Assembly: GCA_016711045.1 (NCBI GenBank)
Contig: JADJTT010000002.1
Coordinates: 620,001-684,000, forward strand
Direction: 5' to 3'
Length of the DNA: 64,000 nucleotides
From: Saprospirales bacterium
GTDB lineage: Bacteria; Bacteroidota; Bacteroidia; Chitinophagales; Saprospiraceae
The notes beneath the pieces were generated by a model, which saw only the letters and a program-made list of their open reading frames with translations, searched no databases and was not told the origin of the DNA. The position numbers were made by a program, and so were the translations under genes. This document shows, one piece after another, positions 34,437 through 44,023 of this stretch (within the stretch, counting starts at the first letter, position 1; every line of letters begins with the position of its first letter).

Positions 34437-35459
34437 TTATTCTTCGTCCATGAAGCCCTGCTCTGTCATCCATTCGTCGTTAAAAACCTTGCCCAGATAG
34501 CGACTTCCGTGGTCGAGAATAAACACGACCACAAAATCGTCGGGGCTGAAGAGGTGACGGGCCTGGTAAAGGGCCTGGATATGGGCGCCGCTGGAGTAGC
34601 CTACCATTAGGCCTTCTTTAAGGGCCAGGTCGCGGGTCTTGAAGGCAGCTTCTTTATCTGGAACTTTCTCGTAATAATCGATCAGGCTGAAATCGACGTT
34701 GGCGGGAATAATATTTTTCCCTGTCCCTTCGATCCGGTAGGAGTAGATCTCTTTTTCGTCGAATTCTCCGGTCTGCCAGAATTTTTTGAGCGCCGAGCCA
34801 TAGGCATCGACCCCGATTATCTTGATATCCGGATTTTGTTCTTTTAGAAACTTGGCCGTACCACATAGGGTGCCGCCGGTTCCTGTACTTCCGATCAGGT
34901 GCGTGATCTGCCCGTCCGATTGCTCCCAAATCTCTGGGCCGGTAGACAGATAGTGCGCTTCCATGTTTTCAGTATTGTAGTTCTGGTTGACGTAGTAGGC
35001 GTTAGGCGTTTCTTCTGCCAGGCGCTCTGCCGTCTTGTAGTAGGAGTTGGGGTCTTCCGCTTTAGCATCTTTATCGCAGATCACCACCTCAGCGCCCATG
35101 GCTTTGAGGAGGTTGATCTTTTCCTGCGACACTTTGCTGGTGACGGTCAGAATGCACTTATAGCCTTTGATAGCGGCGATCATGGCCAGGCTGAACCCCG
35201 TATTACCGGAGGTGGCTTCCACAAGGGTCGCGCCGGGCTTTAACCGGCCGGATTGCTCTGCCTGCTCGATCATATGCAAGGCGATGCGATCCTTTGCAGA
35301 TAAGCCCGGGTTAAAAGACTCTACTTTGGCCCAGACATTGGTGTTCAATTCTTCGGACACGTGATGCAGGTAGATCAAAGGCGTATTGCCAATGGTTTCC
35401 AACACGTTATCGAAGCGCTTTTTGAAATTTCTCGACTTTTTTGCAGGCTTGTAAATCAT
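34437..35459 (-). CDS. PLP-dependent cysteine synthase / cystathionine beta-synthase-type enzyme
   Basis: 340 residues of fold type II. PLP lysine Lys56 in SAKDRIALH, phosphate loop TSGNTGFS (83-90), GSTGTGGTLCG (~190-200), and a C-terminal SSGAHIQALY. It catalyses beta-replacement on serine or O-acetylserine to make cysteine or cystathionine; the longer N-terminal extension and PxLSAKDRIA variant fit the CBS-like subgroup without a Bateman domain. Monocistronic, with a likely terminator downstream. Confidence 0.88.
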   Translation of the reverse strand: MIYKPAKKSRNFKKRFDNVLETIGNTPLIYLHHVSEELNTNVWAKVESFNPGLSAKDRIALHMIEQAEQSGRLKPGATLVEATSGNTGFSLAMIAAIKGYKCILTVTSKVSQEKINLLKAMGAEVVICDKDAKAEDPNSYYKTAERLAEETPNAYYVNQNYNTENMEAHYLSTGPEIWEQSDGQITHLIGSTGTGGTLCGTAKFLKEQNPDIKIIGVDAYGSALKKFWQTGEFDEKEIYSYRIEGTGKNIIPANVDFSLIDYYEKVPDKEAAFKTRDLALKEGLMVGYSSGAHIQALYQARHLFSPDDFVVVFILDHGSRYLGKVFNDEWMTEQGFMDEE

Positions 35460-35544
35460 ACCTTTCCGCTCTCGTTAAGAAAAAGATGGTTTCGATTACC
35501 ACACTCAAAGGTAGTCAATTAAATGAAAACAAAAAAAGCTGAAT

Positions 35545-37145
35545 CTATTCTACTACTACTCTTTTCATCTCTACCTGATCACCAGCCTGCACAGAAAGGA
35601 AGTACAATCCGGCGGAAAGAGCTTTCAATCCGAGCCTGGTTTCAAAATCCCCTGCAGGATCGGCTTTGATTTCCTGTTCCTTAACCACCTGCCCTTTCTG
35701 GTCGATCAGGCGTACCTGAACCATCTGGTTGGGCGATACCGCGCCTTCCAGCATCAGTGAATCAGTGGCGGGATTTGGATAATGGCGTTTTATCAGCCCG
35801 GCCGCAGGCTGGGAAACCGAATAGGCAACTCCCGAAACCCCTTTGTGCACCCACACCCGAAACATGCGGTTGGATGCCTGGGAATCGCCGGAAGTTTGCA
35901 TGAAAATATTGGGTTGGGTGCTTTCTATTCCACCGTAAATATGTCCTACCAGCACAGGTTCATTGGGCAGGGATTGCAGGTCGACAACCCCCATTCCGGC
36001 TTCCGGAATTCCTTCCACACGAACAACCTCGGCGCTGGCGCCAAGTAAAGCCGGCATCTGCAGATCGAGAAGGCTCTCCATCAGCGCACCGTTCGGCCCG
36101 CGGGTTACCCGGCTTACATGCTTCACAAAAGGTACCAGTGAATCGATCATGACCGCTCCTTCTTCATCGACAAAGTACAAACCGATGCCTCCAAAAAACA
36201 AGCTGTGCATCGTATTATATGTCTGGTCGTATATCGGCAAATGCGCGGAGTGGTATTGATTGAACAATTGCTCAAAATCGGCAATCACCGAATACCCGTC
36301 AGGGGCCACATCCACTGTATTGAGCCAGGGGAGATCGACGCCTGGCCTGAAGACTCCGGAAAACACGGTATAGCCAAAGTCGCCATCCGGAAAAATCTGA
36401 GGCAACATATTATAGTCCCGACGACGAAGTTGCTGGGCATCGAACGTTTCGTTAAAATCGGCAACCGACAACTGCCCGTCCGTATCCACAATTTTAAACC
36501 GGCGAATGGCATTGGTATATTCCTGTACAAAAGAAGGGCCGTTATGGGGATTGTATTTCCCGTCAAACCATTGTCCGCCTACCAGGTAAAACTCTCCGTC
36601 TATGTAGCCGAGTTGTCCGCCTGTTACGGCAAAATTATCTTCTTCGATCTGCCGGAAATGCGGACTCAGGTCTCCTCCCGACTGGATCGCTGCAATCGCC
36701 CCCGGCACATTCACCACCGTCAGGTTGGGGTGGGTAATCCAGGCGCCCGACACCGCATCATATCCATAGCCGCCGAAAAGATAGAGCCATTCACCCACCT
36801 GTATAAATTCCATGTTGGTGGAAGAAAGCTGTTCGGCAATAGCCTGCGGCAATCCACTTAAAGAAGCAGACCACACCGTTTCCGAGTTATAATTCAGCAC
36901 AAAGGCATTGATATTGCGGTCTGGCGCCAGGAACGAAAAAGGAGGCCGGTGGTCGTGCAGCCCGCTGGTCATACCCCCAGCAGCAACCAATCCGCTTCAT
37001 GCGTCCCCCAGGCAAAAGACTGGAGCGCCGGCGCATTGTCGATTGCTACCTCTTCCAGGATAACATCAAATGGTTCGAAAGTGGGTTGAGCAGAAATCGC
37101 CGAATAGAAGGCGAAGGCCAGAAATGGAAGGAGCATTTTTTTCAT
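35545..37145 (-). pseudogene. T9SS type-A surface protein interrupted by a -1 frameshift
   Basis: The signal peptide (ATG 37145, MKKMLLPFLAFAFYSAISAQ) and ~55 residues run to a TGA at 36969-36971, while the remaining 480 residues (35545-36990) continue in another frame as GGMTSGLHDHRPPFSF. Adding one G to the G5 tract (plus-strand C5, 36974-36978) joins EADWLLLGGMTSGLH into one 533-residue protein. The body has kelch-like segments (EWLYLFGGYGYD, GEFYLVGGQWFDG) and a C-terminal T9SS domain (YPNPATDS...GLYFLSVQ). It could be a phase-variable gene, a true pseudogene or a sequence error. Confidence 0.8.
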
Positions 37146-37513
37146 GTGATTGGGTTAAGTACTTCGCAAACTAAATAAAAAAAGGGTTAACCATTTAGAT
37201 TAACCCATTAGTGGATAGAGCAATATCCAATGTCACCCATTATCGCTTTGCTTACTGCCTTGACTCAAGTGGTCAAAAACAGCCTTCGTGGAGGCGGAAG
37301 CAGAAGCCTCCGCCTCCATGAAAGTGTTCTTTGCTTGCTTAAGTAGTACAAAGATATCCGGAGGTAAAAAACAATTCAGTGACGTTCATCACACCGGATG
37401 GTGATTTTTATCATCTAAAATATTCACCGACTTATCTACCACCTTCACTCTTCACTATTGTTTATCTTTGCATTCTGTCTCCTAATTATTTACTAAGCCA
37501 CCACCCCGCATCC
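37146..37513. other. Spacer upstream of uvrA
   Basis: No gene. It contains two hairpins, GGGTTAA/TTAACCC (37186-37208) and a perfect 10-bp stem TGGAGGCGGA/TCCGCCTCCA (37289-37318), two inverted-type heptamers TTCACTC-TTCACTA (37444-37457) and the uvrA -7 box. Confidence 0.55.
37463..37470 (+). promoter_or_regulatory. -7 box of uvrA
   Basis: TATCTTTG matches TAnnTTTG, 43 bp before the uvrA ATG. It directly follows two TTCACTN heptamers; no clear -33 element is seen. No SOS-type box was recognised. Confidence 0.55.
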
Positions 37514-40372
37514 ATGTCCAAAAAAACCGCCTCGGAGTTTCTCGCTGATCCCGGTCCTGCACAACTGAAGAATGCTATTTATATCAAAGGCGCCCGGGCT
37601 AACAACCTGAAAAATATTGACCTCATTATCCCCAAGAATCAGTTGGTGGTCGTGACGGGCGTATCCGGGTCGGGAAAATCGTCGATTACCATGGATACGC
37701 TCTATGCGGAAGGGCAACGTCGCTATGTAGAGAGCCTTTCTTCGTATGCCCGGCAATTTCTCATGCGGATGAAAAAGCCGGACGTCGACTATATCAAAGG
37801 GATCTGTCCCGCAATTGCCATCGAGCAAAAAGTAAGTACCAGCAATGCCCGGTCGACTGTAGGTACACTTACCGAAATATACGACTTCCTCCGCCTCCTC
37901 TATGCCCGTATCGGAAAAACGTACTCGCCGGTTTCAGGCGAGCTCGTCAAGCGACACGAAGTATCGGATGTGATCGATTATTTGCACCAATTCCCAAGCG
38001 GGACCCGGGCACAGCTCTTTATCCCGCTGCCTAAGCGCTATGCAGACCGTACCCTTCGCCAGGAATTGAGCCTGCTGCTGCAAAAAGGCTACACGCGCTG
38101 GTTTTTTGAGGGTTCACTGCACTATATCGAAGAAACCCTCGAAGGGAAAGACCCTTCAATTGACCTGAAAAAGACCATTGCCCAACACCTGGATGCCGAT
38201 TCCCGGGTGCTGGTCGACCGGTTTGCCGTGGAACCTGAGGATGAAGAAAATCGCAAGCGAATCGCCGATTCCATCCAAACGGCATTCTATGAAAGCTATG
38301 GAGAATGCCTGATCGATATTGATGGACAACCCGTCAAGGGCTTCAACAACCGATTCGAGATCGATGGCATCGAATTTCTGGACCCTACCCCACAACTCTT
38401 CAACTTCAATAATCCCTACGGCGCCTGTCCTACTTGTGAAGGGTTCAGCAAAGTGATGGGGATTGATGAAGACAAAGTCATTCCCGACAAAACCCGCTCG
38501 GTTTATGAAGGGGCTGTTGCCTGTTGGAAAGGCGAAAAATTCGGCCAATGGCTGGACGTGTTGCTGGACAAGGCCCATCACTTTGACTTTCCCGTTCATA
38601 CGCCTTATCAGGATCTGAGCAGGGAACACCAGCGGCTGCTTTGGAAAGGCAATAGGTACTTCCAGGGCATCGATGCATTTTTCAAGGAGCTGGAGGAAAA
38701 AACGTACAAGATCCAAAACCGGGTCATGCTCTCGCGCTACCGGGGCAAGACCAATTGTCCCACCTGCGAAGGCGGGAGGCTTCGTCCGGAAGCCGCCTAT
38801 GTAAAAGTAGGCGGGATGAGCATTACGGAATTAGTGGAAATGCCTTTGGACGAATTAAATACGTTCTTCCTGGACCTGCCCCTGAACGACTTTGACCAAC
38901 AAGTTGCCAAGCGCTTGTTGCTGGAAGTGCGCAACCGCCTCCAATTCATGCTCGAAGTAGGCCTCGGCTACCTCACCCTTTCCCGCCTCTCGGCTACCCT
39001 CAGCGGCGGAGAGACCCAGCGCATCAACCTCACCCGCACCCTGGGCAGCAACCTGACCAGTTCGATGTATATCCTCGACGAGCCGAGCATTGGCCTGCAC
39101 CCCCGCGACACTACCCGCCTGGTGAAAGTGTTGCGCTCGCTGCGCGACCTGGGAAATACCGTAGTGGTGGTGGAGCACGAAGAAGACATCATCAAAAGTG
39201 CCGACTACCTCATCGACATCGGGCCTTATGCCGGCATACACGGCGGAGAAGTCGTCTTTGCAGGCCCTTATGAAGATATCTTTTCCGAGGCGACCGACAG
39301 CCTGACGACTAAATATATGACCGGCCGGATGGAGATCCCACTCCCTGCGGTGCGCCGGGAGGCTACCCGCTTCATGGAGGTGCTGGGAGCCCGGGAAAAC
39401 AACCTGAAAAACATCGATGTGCGCTTCCCCTTAAACACCCTGACCGTCGTATCGGGCGTGTCGGGTTCGGGAAAAACCACCCTGGTCAAGCAGATCCTCT
39501 ATCCCGCTATCAAAAAGCATCTGGGAGAGAACTACGCCAAAGCCCCCGGTCTGCACCACGAACTGGTGGGCGACCTCAAGCGGATCACCCAGGTAGAAAT
39601 GGTTAATCAAAGTCCGATCGGAAAATCCTCGCGATCGAATCCAGTCACCTACGTCAAAGCCTACGATGCCATCCGGCAACTGCTCACCGATCAGCAGCTT
39701 TCCAAGATCCGGGGATTTAAGCCCAAACACTTCTCTTTCAATGTGGATGGGGGGCGTTGCGATACCTGTAAAGGAGAAGGAGAACTGGTGATCGAAATGC
39801 AATTCCTGGCCGATGTGCACCTGGTCTGTGAAGCATGTAGGGGACAACGCTTCAAACAGGAAGTTCTGGATGTAACCTACAATGGAAAAAACGTGCATGA
39901 GATCCTGGACCTCAGCGTGGAAGAGGCCCTGTCGTTCTTTGCCGGCGAGCGGGAGATCATCGGGAAGCTGCAGCCGCTGGCAGATGTCGGACTGGGCTAT
40001 GTCAAACTGGGCCAGGCTTCCAGCACATTGTCAGGCGGAGAGGCTCAACGCGTTAAACTGGCATCTTTTCTGGGCAAGGGTAAATCGGACGAACATATTC
40101 TGTTCATCTTTGATGAACCTACCACCGGCCTGCATTTCCACGATATCCGCAAATTGCTCGACGCCTTCAATGCCCTGGTGGAAAACGGGCATACCGTGCT
40201 TGTTGTGGAACACAACATGGAAGTGATCAAATCGGCTGATTGGGTGATCGACCTCGGGCCTGAAGGAGGTAAAAACGGGGGGTACCTCGTATTCCAGGGT
40301 ACGCCAGAGGCATTAGCGGAGGTACCCGAGTCTTTTACCGGCCAGTTTTTACGCGAGAAACTGGGCAGGTGA
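37514..40372 (+). CDS. uvrA: UvrA-family excinuclease ABC subunit A
   Basis: Damage-recognition ATPase of nucleotide excision repair, 952 residues. Two ABC halves: Walker A GVSGSGKSS (~50) and GVSGSGKTT (~648), signatures LSGGETQR (~495) and LSGGEAQR (~838), Walker B ILDEPSIGLH and IFDEPTTGLH. Zinc-binding CxxC pairs: ACPTCEG (~305), CPTCEGG (~415) and CDTCKG...CEACRG (~748-780). The first CxxC of the usual first zinc finger is replaced by RFEIDGIEFLDP; I believe this is a Bacteroidota variant. ATG 37514 chosen; the frame upstream is noncoding. It may be one of two uvrA paralogues. Confidence 0.93.
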   Translation: MSKKTASEFLADPGPAQLKNAIYIKGARANNLKNIDLIIPKNQLVVVTGVSGSGKSSITMDTLYAEGQRRYVESLSSYARQFLMRMKKPDVDYIKGICPAIAIEQKVSTSNARSTVGTLTEIYDFLRLLYARIGKTYSPVSGELVKRHEVSDVIDYLHQFPSGTRAQLFIPLPKRYADRTLRQELSLLLQKGYTRWFFEGSLHYIEETLEGKDPSIDLKKTIAQHLDADSRVLVDRFAVEPEDEENRKRIADSIQTAFYESYGECLIDIDGQPVKGFNNRFEIDGIEFLDPTPQLFNFNNPYGACPTCEGFSKVMGIDEDKVIPDKTRSVYEGAVACWKGEKFGQWLDVLLDKAHHFDFPVHTPYQDLSREHQRLLWKGNRYFQGIDAFFKELEEKTYKIQNRVMLSRYRGKTNCPTCEGGRLRPEAAYVKVGGMSITELVEMPLDELNTFFLDLPLNDFDQQVAKRLLLEVRNRLQFMLEVGLGYLTLSRLSATLSGGETQRINLTRTLGSNLTSSMYILDEPSIGLHPRDTTRLVKVLRSLRDLGNTVVVVEHEEDIIKSADYLIDIGPYAGIHGGEVVFAGPYEDIFSEATDSLTTKYMTGRMEIPLPAVRREATRFMEVLGARENNLKNIDVRFPLNTLTVVSGVSGSGKTTLVKQILYPAIKKHLGENYAKAPGLHHELVGDLKRITQVEMVNQSPIGKSSRSNPVTYVKAYDAIRQLLTDQQLSKIRGFKPKHFSFNVDGGRCDTCKGEGELVIEMQFLADVHLVCEACRGQRFKQEVLDVTYNGKNVHEILDLSVEEALSFFAGEREIIGKLQPLADVGLGYVKLGQASSTLSGGEAQRVKLASFLGKGKSDEHILFIFDEPTTGLHFHDIRKLLDAFNALVENGHTVLVVEHNMEVIKSADWVIDLGPEGGKNGGYLVFQGTPEALAEVPESFTGQFLREKLGR

Positions 40373-40580
40373 ATTCCTTAAAATTTTGTTAAGAACGCCT
40401 GTTTCAGGAAATTAATTCCGTCTTTCGCCTTGTCAGAAGAGATAAGCTTTAATATATTGCGTATCCTTACCAATCATTTGTAGTTGCAAGCATTTCGATC
40501 CCAGAACCGTTACAAACCCATCCGGAAGTGCCTTGCCGGATGAAAGGGAACTTTTCAAATAATTTTTATAAGCGGGAATT

Positions 40581-42047
40581 ATGAAGCGGGTGTTATCATA
40601 CCTCATTGCGTGGATGGGTTTTTGTTCGTTGGCCTATGGCCATCCGACTACCCCTGACTGGAGCGACCCTTCCCTTGCGTGGGATGTACCCGCTGTCGAT
40701 TACGATTACATTCTGGTAGAGGAAGAAGTCAAAACCAGATTGGAGAGCATGCCCTGCCTGGTACAGCCTAAATACAATGCTGCGGTTCGCGCTTATGTAT
40801 CGAATTACCTGGTCCGGAACCGGGAGAATTCCGAACGAATTCTGGGACGGGCTGTCCTGTATTTTCCTTTATTTGAAAAATACCTGGAGGCCAACCACAT
40901 GCCATCCGGCCTGAAGTTCCTTCCCGTAATCGAATCTGCGCTCAATCCAAAAGCCGTTTCGCGCGTGGGCGCCACGGGGTTGTGGCAGTTTATGGAGTCG
41001 ACCGGAAAAATTTATGGGCTGGATGTAAACTGGACAGTGGACGAGCGCTCCGACCCCGAAAAGTCGACCATCGCCGCTATCCAACACCTGGGTGAGCCCT
41101 ACCAGCGGTTCGATAGTTGGGAATTAGCCCTCGCGGCATATAACTCTGGAGCCGGAAGGGTTAGCCGGGCCATCAAACGCTCGCGAAGCAAGAATTTTTG
41201 GAAACTCCAACGCTATTTACCGAAGGAAACCCGCAACTATGTTCCGGCATTTATTGCCGCGACTTACCTCATGCAGTATTATTACTACCATCAACTCAAT
41301 CCTTCATACCCTTCACTCGATTTGCAATTTACCGAATCCATGCAAGTAGAGGACTATATCTCCTTTTTCCGGGTAGCCCAGATCACCGGCATTCCATTGG
41401 AGATCATTGAACTCTTAAACCCCTCCTACCCGAGGGGCTATATTCCTGCCAATGAAAAGGGCAATTCTATTGTACTGCCCAAGAGAGTGATGCCGGCGCT
41501 AAGGGACTTTCTCGCCCTGCAAGGTTCCGGGCAGCCTGAAATCATGGAAGCATTGGAAGGCATACCCGTCTCCTGGGATGATATGCGCAACCCGGATTTG
41601 GACAAGTTCTATCTGCGCTCGATATATATAGTGAATGAAGGTGAAACCATCGAGAAGCTCGCCCAGGTTTTTCAGGTGCCGATCCACAACCTCATGGCCT
41701 GGAACGAGATGGCCACCCCTGAAATTCAACCCGGGCAAGAGCTTGTGGTGTATCATATTAAGGACGTAAAACGGTACTTGCCGGAAGCCATTCTTCCTAC
41801 GCCATCCATTCCTGCATTGGCGCCGCAACCGGCACAATCGGCCGATCCCAATCTCGCCACTACCCCGCTTACGAAACCTTTCGCCAAGGGAAGATACCTC
41901 TGCTACCGGTCAAACGGCCTGGAAACCCTGCACGAAATTATGCAGCACGTCGGTGATATTTCCCTTCAGGATATCCTTGAATTAAACAACATCAATCCTA
42001 ATAACCGGCCTAAGCCTGGAGATGTAATCAAACTAAAGAAGATGTAA
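40581..42047 (+). CDS. MltD-like lytic transglycosylase with LysM domains
   Basis: Cleaves peptidoglycan glycan strands non-hydrolytically in the periplasm. 488 residues: signal peptide (1-20), SLT domain (~100-250) with catalytic Glu118 in PVIESALNP, GATGLWQFM and LALAAYNSGAGRV, followed by one LysM at ~347-397 (YIVNEGETIEKLAQVFQVP) and a degenerate C-terminal LysM (~437-488). A 7-bp hairpin (40519-40542) lies in the 208-bp spacer upstream, and a strong terminator follows the stop. Confidence 0.9.
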   Translation: MKRVLSYLIAWMGFCSLAYGHPTTPDWSDPSLAWDVPAVDYDYILVEEEVKTRLESMPCLVQPKYNAAVRAYVSNYLVRNRENSERILGRAVLYFPLFEKYLEANHMPSGLKFLPVIESALNPKAVSRVGATGLWQFMESTGKIYGLDVNWTVDERSDPEKSTIAAIQHLGEPYQRFDSWELALAAYNSGAGRVSRAIKRSRSKNFWKLQRYLPKETRNYVPAFIAATYLMQYYYYHQLNPSYPSLDLQFTESMQVEDYISFFRVAQITGIPLEIIELLNPSYPRGYIPANEKGNSIVLPKRVMPALRDFLALQGSGQPEIMEALEGIPVSWDDMRNPDLDKFYLRSIYIVNEGETIEKLAQVFQVPIHNLMAWNEMATPEIQPGQELVVYHIKDVKRYLPEAILPTPSIPALAPQPAQSADPNLATTPLTKPFAKGRYLCYRSNGLETLHEIMQHVGDISLQDILELNNINPNNRPKPGDVIKLKKM

Positions 42048-42080
42048 ATCAAATAGATAAGATATTTAACTAATATTGTC

Positions 42081-42118
42081 AAAAACGCTAAACGATCATT
42101 CATTCGTTTAGCGTTTTT
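42081..42118 (+). terminator. Strong intrinsic terminator
   Basis: AAAAACGCTAAACGA-TCATTCAT-TCGTTTAGCGTTTTT, a perfect 15-bp stem ending in a T run; it ends the transglycosylase transcript and is symmetric enough to work in both directions. Confidence 0.88.
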
Positions 42119-42138
42119 CAGTTTAGGGTGTTCCCAAA

Positions 42139-42170
42139 AAAAAGAGAGGTCAGATCTTGTGGATCTGACC
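42139..42170 (-). terminator. Terminator of the hsp20 pair
   Basis: On the minus strand, GGTCAGATC-CACAA-GATCTGACC is a 9-bp perfect stem followed by TCTCTTTTTTTT. It lies ~200 bp past the hsp20 stop, implying a long 3' UTR. Confidence 0.78.
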
Positions 42171-42367
42171 CCCTGAATAAACACCTAAAACCCTATTAAC
42201 TTTTTTATCTAAGCGATATTTCTAAGTTCAACCTGATTACCTTCTCTTTAATAGAAAGTATTGAATCGGTAAATTGTTCAATAGAAAAAGACTTTTTACT
42301 CCGCAAACTTAAAACATTAGCGGGTATTTGTCAACTTTTTTGGGGGGCGTAAAAGTTTTTTTACTCC

Positions 42368-42811
42368 TTACTGGATCTCGATCTTCTTCACCGGTTCCTT
42401 TTTGGCTGCTTCTACCTTAGGCAGGCGGATCAGCAGGATACCGTTGTCGTAGCGAGCAGCGATCCCTTCCTGATCGATCGTATCTGGAAGTTGAAAACTA
42501 CGCTGAAACTGAGTGAAGTTGAACTCCCTGCGGAAGTATTTTCCAGCTTCCTGCTGCTCATCCTCTTGTGTTTTCTCGGCACTGATCCTCAGGTAGCCGT
42601 TTTCCATTTCGAGGTGGAAGTCCTCCCTGGTCAATCCAGGAGCGGCAACTTCTACAATAAACTCGGCAGCTTCCTCCCGAACGTTGACGGAAGGCTGGCT
42701 AAACATTACTTCCCGGGAATCGAACCCGGACAGGGGACGATTGAGAAAATTTTCAAACAAATCGTCAACCCATTTGCTCATTCCCATCGGACGATAAGGC
42801 ATGATATTCAT
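42368..42811 (-). CDS. Small heat-shock protein Hsp20 (second of pair)
   Basis: 147-residue alpha-crystallin-domain chaperone that holds unfolding proteins. Core: SVNVREEAAEFIVEVAAPGL (~41-60), LEMENGYLRISAEK, YFRREFNFTQFQRSFQLPD and the closing ARYDNGILLIRLPK; the C-terminal anchoring I-x-I appears as KKIEIQ. It follows the other hsp20 gene by 26 bp, so both are likely on one stress-induced transcript. The two paralogues are clearly diverged. Confidence 0.92.
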   Translation of the reverse strand: MNIMPYRPMGMSKWVDDLFENFLNRPLSGFDSREVMFSQPSVNVREEAAEFIVEVAAPGLTREDFHLEMENGYLRISAEKTQEDEQQEAGKYFRREFNFTQFQRSFQLPDTIDQEGIAARYDNGILLIRLPKVEAAKKEPVKKIEIQ

Positions 42812-42837
42812 AAGGCAATTATTTTGGTTAGATAAAT

Positions 42838-43221
42838 TTAGGCTACTTCAACCCGGCGAGGAGCTACTTTTTTCTCCGGGAGCAATACCCGAAGCACGCC
42901 GTTCTCATAACGGGCCTGAATCTCTGCGCCCACAATGGTATCAGGCACGATGAATCGCCGTTCAAAGGAACTAATGCCGAACTCCCTGCGGGCATATTGA
43001 TCTTTTTCTTCTCCGGTACGTTTGCCGGAAATGTGCAGCACTTCCGCTTCTAATCGAATCTCAAAATCCGATTTGGAGAACCCGGGTACGGCCAACTCAA
43101 TTTCATACCCTTCCTCCTTCTTTAAAACATTAGCCCGGGGAACAAAGGTTCTTTGAGAAGTCGGAAAATTGCGGGTTGGAACCTGGTTGTGCGAAAACGG
43201 CTTATACGCAATAAATCTCAT
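42838..43221 (-). CDS. Small heat-shock protein Hsp20 (first of pair)
   Basis: 127 residues from ATG 43221 (a further ATG at 43257 adds 12 residues of poor fit). Alpha-crystallin core: ANVLKKEEGYEIELAVPGF, LEAEVLHISGKR, YARREFGISSFERRFIVPD, ARYENGVLRVLLPEK. Cytoplasmic holdase. Its upstream region is shared with the divergent adenylyltransferase gene and contains a 24-bp perfect palindrome (43397-43449). No CIRCE-type element was recognised. Confidence 0.92.
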   Translation of the reverse strand: MRFIAYKPFSHNQVPTRNFPTSQRTFVPRANVLKKEEGYEIELAVPGFSKSDFEIRLEAEVLHISGKRTGEEKDQYARREFGISSFERRFIVPDTIVGAEIQARYENGVLRVLLPEKKVAPRRVEVA

Positions 43222-43396
43222 GGCTATTATTTTGATAAATGAGTAATCAATTTTCACTGCTATCTATGCAATTCTCATTCCAACAAGTCTTTCCCGAAAA
43301 AATGTCCGATTTTTTTCAATAAACTCATGCCATTTTGGCAAAAAAGCTCACATGTAGCGCCATTTTGTCAGCAACCAAGTACTGCGTAAACGCAAT

Positions 43397-43449
43397 AAAC
43401 TTATGAAACAAGGATGGGCGCTGCCCGCCCATCCTTGTTTCATAAGTTT
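43397..43449. repeat. Long perfect palindrome, copy 2 (24-bp arms)
   Basis: Arms 43397-43420 and 43426-43449 are exact reverse complements around a CTGCC loop. Outer part AAACTTATGAAACA, inner core AGGATGGGCG. It lies between two divergent genes, so a terminator role for a known gene is unlikely. Related in design to the palindromes at 9465 and 52739. Confidence 0.85.
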
Positions 43450-43513
43450 TGCTGCCTATCAATAAAGGGTTCACGTATTTTTTATACATTAACGCAGCGC
43501 AAGCAACACCTTT

Positions 43514-44011
43514 ATGATATTCGAATCCATCTCGCAAAAAATCCAGTCCTGGGACCAGATCCGGGAAACCGTAGCCACCTGGAGAGCTGCGGGCCAGCGC
43601 ATCGTATTCACCAACGGATGCTTTGACATTCTCCACTACGGGCATATCCATTACCTATCTCAAGCACGGGATTTGGGCGACCGGCTGGTTATTGGCCTGA
43701 ACTCGGGCGATTCAGTGCGCCGCCTGAAGGGGCCCGGCAGGCCCATCAACGATGAGCCAACCCGGCAGCACCTGATAGCCGCCCTGACTATGGTCGACGC
43801 GGTGGTCGTCTTTGATCAGGACACCCCCTATGAGTTGATTCGCCTGATCGAGCCCGACGTGTTGGTCAAGGGAGGAGACTGGACGCCTGAGGCCATCGTC
43901 GGGTCAGACATCGTACTGGGGAAAGGCGGCCAGGTGAAAAGCCTGCCCTACATCGAGGGATATTCCACCACCCGGATTGAACAAAAGATCAAAGGCGATC
44001 ATTCTTACTAA
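43514..44011 (+). CDS. Heptose-1-phosphate adenylyltransferase (RfaE2/HldE-C type)
   Basis: Transfers AMP to D-glycero-beta-D-manno-heptose 1-phosphate in ADP-heptose (lipopolysaccharide core) synthesis. 165 residues of cytidylyltransferase fold: TNGCFDILHYGHIHYL with HxGH, LVIGLNSGDSVRRLKGPGRP, VLVKGGDW and a closing STTRIEQKI in place of the usual ISTS-type end. The kinase half (RfaE1) is not fused. It starts 64 bp after the palindrome and is followed 12 bp later by nif3, suggesting an operon of four genes to 47326. Confidence 0.88.
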   Translation: MIFESISQKIQSWDQIRETVATWRAAGQRIVFTNGCFDILHYGHIHYLSQARDLGDRLVIGLNSGDSVRRLKGPGRPINDEPTRQHLIAALTMVDAVVVFDQDTPYELIRLIEPDVLVKGGDWTPEAIVGSDIVLGKGGQVKSLPYIEGYSTTRIEQKIKGDHSY

Positions 44012-44023
44012 AAAAGCTGCTTC

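Larger units (their letters stand above)
42048..42367. other. Convergent spacer with two terminators
   Basis: Holds the terminator of the transglycosylase gene (42081-42118) and a minus-strand terminator (42139-42170). The remaining ~200 bp are AT-rich with no feature I can name. Confidence 0.5.
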
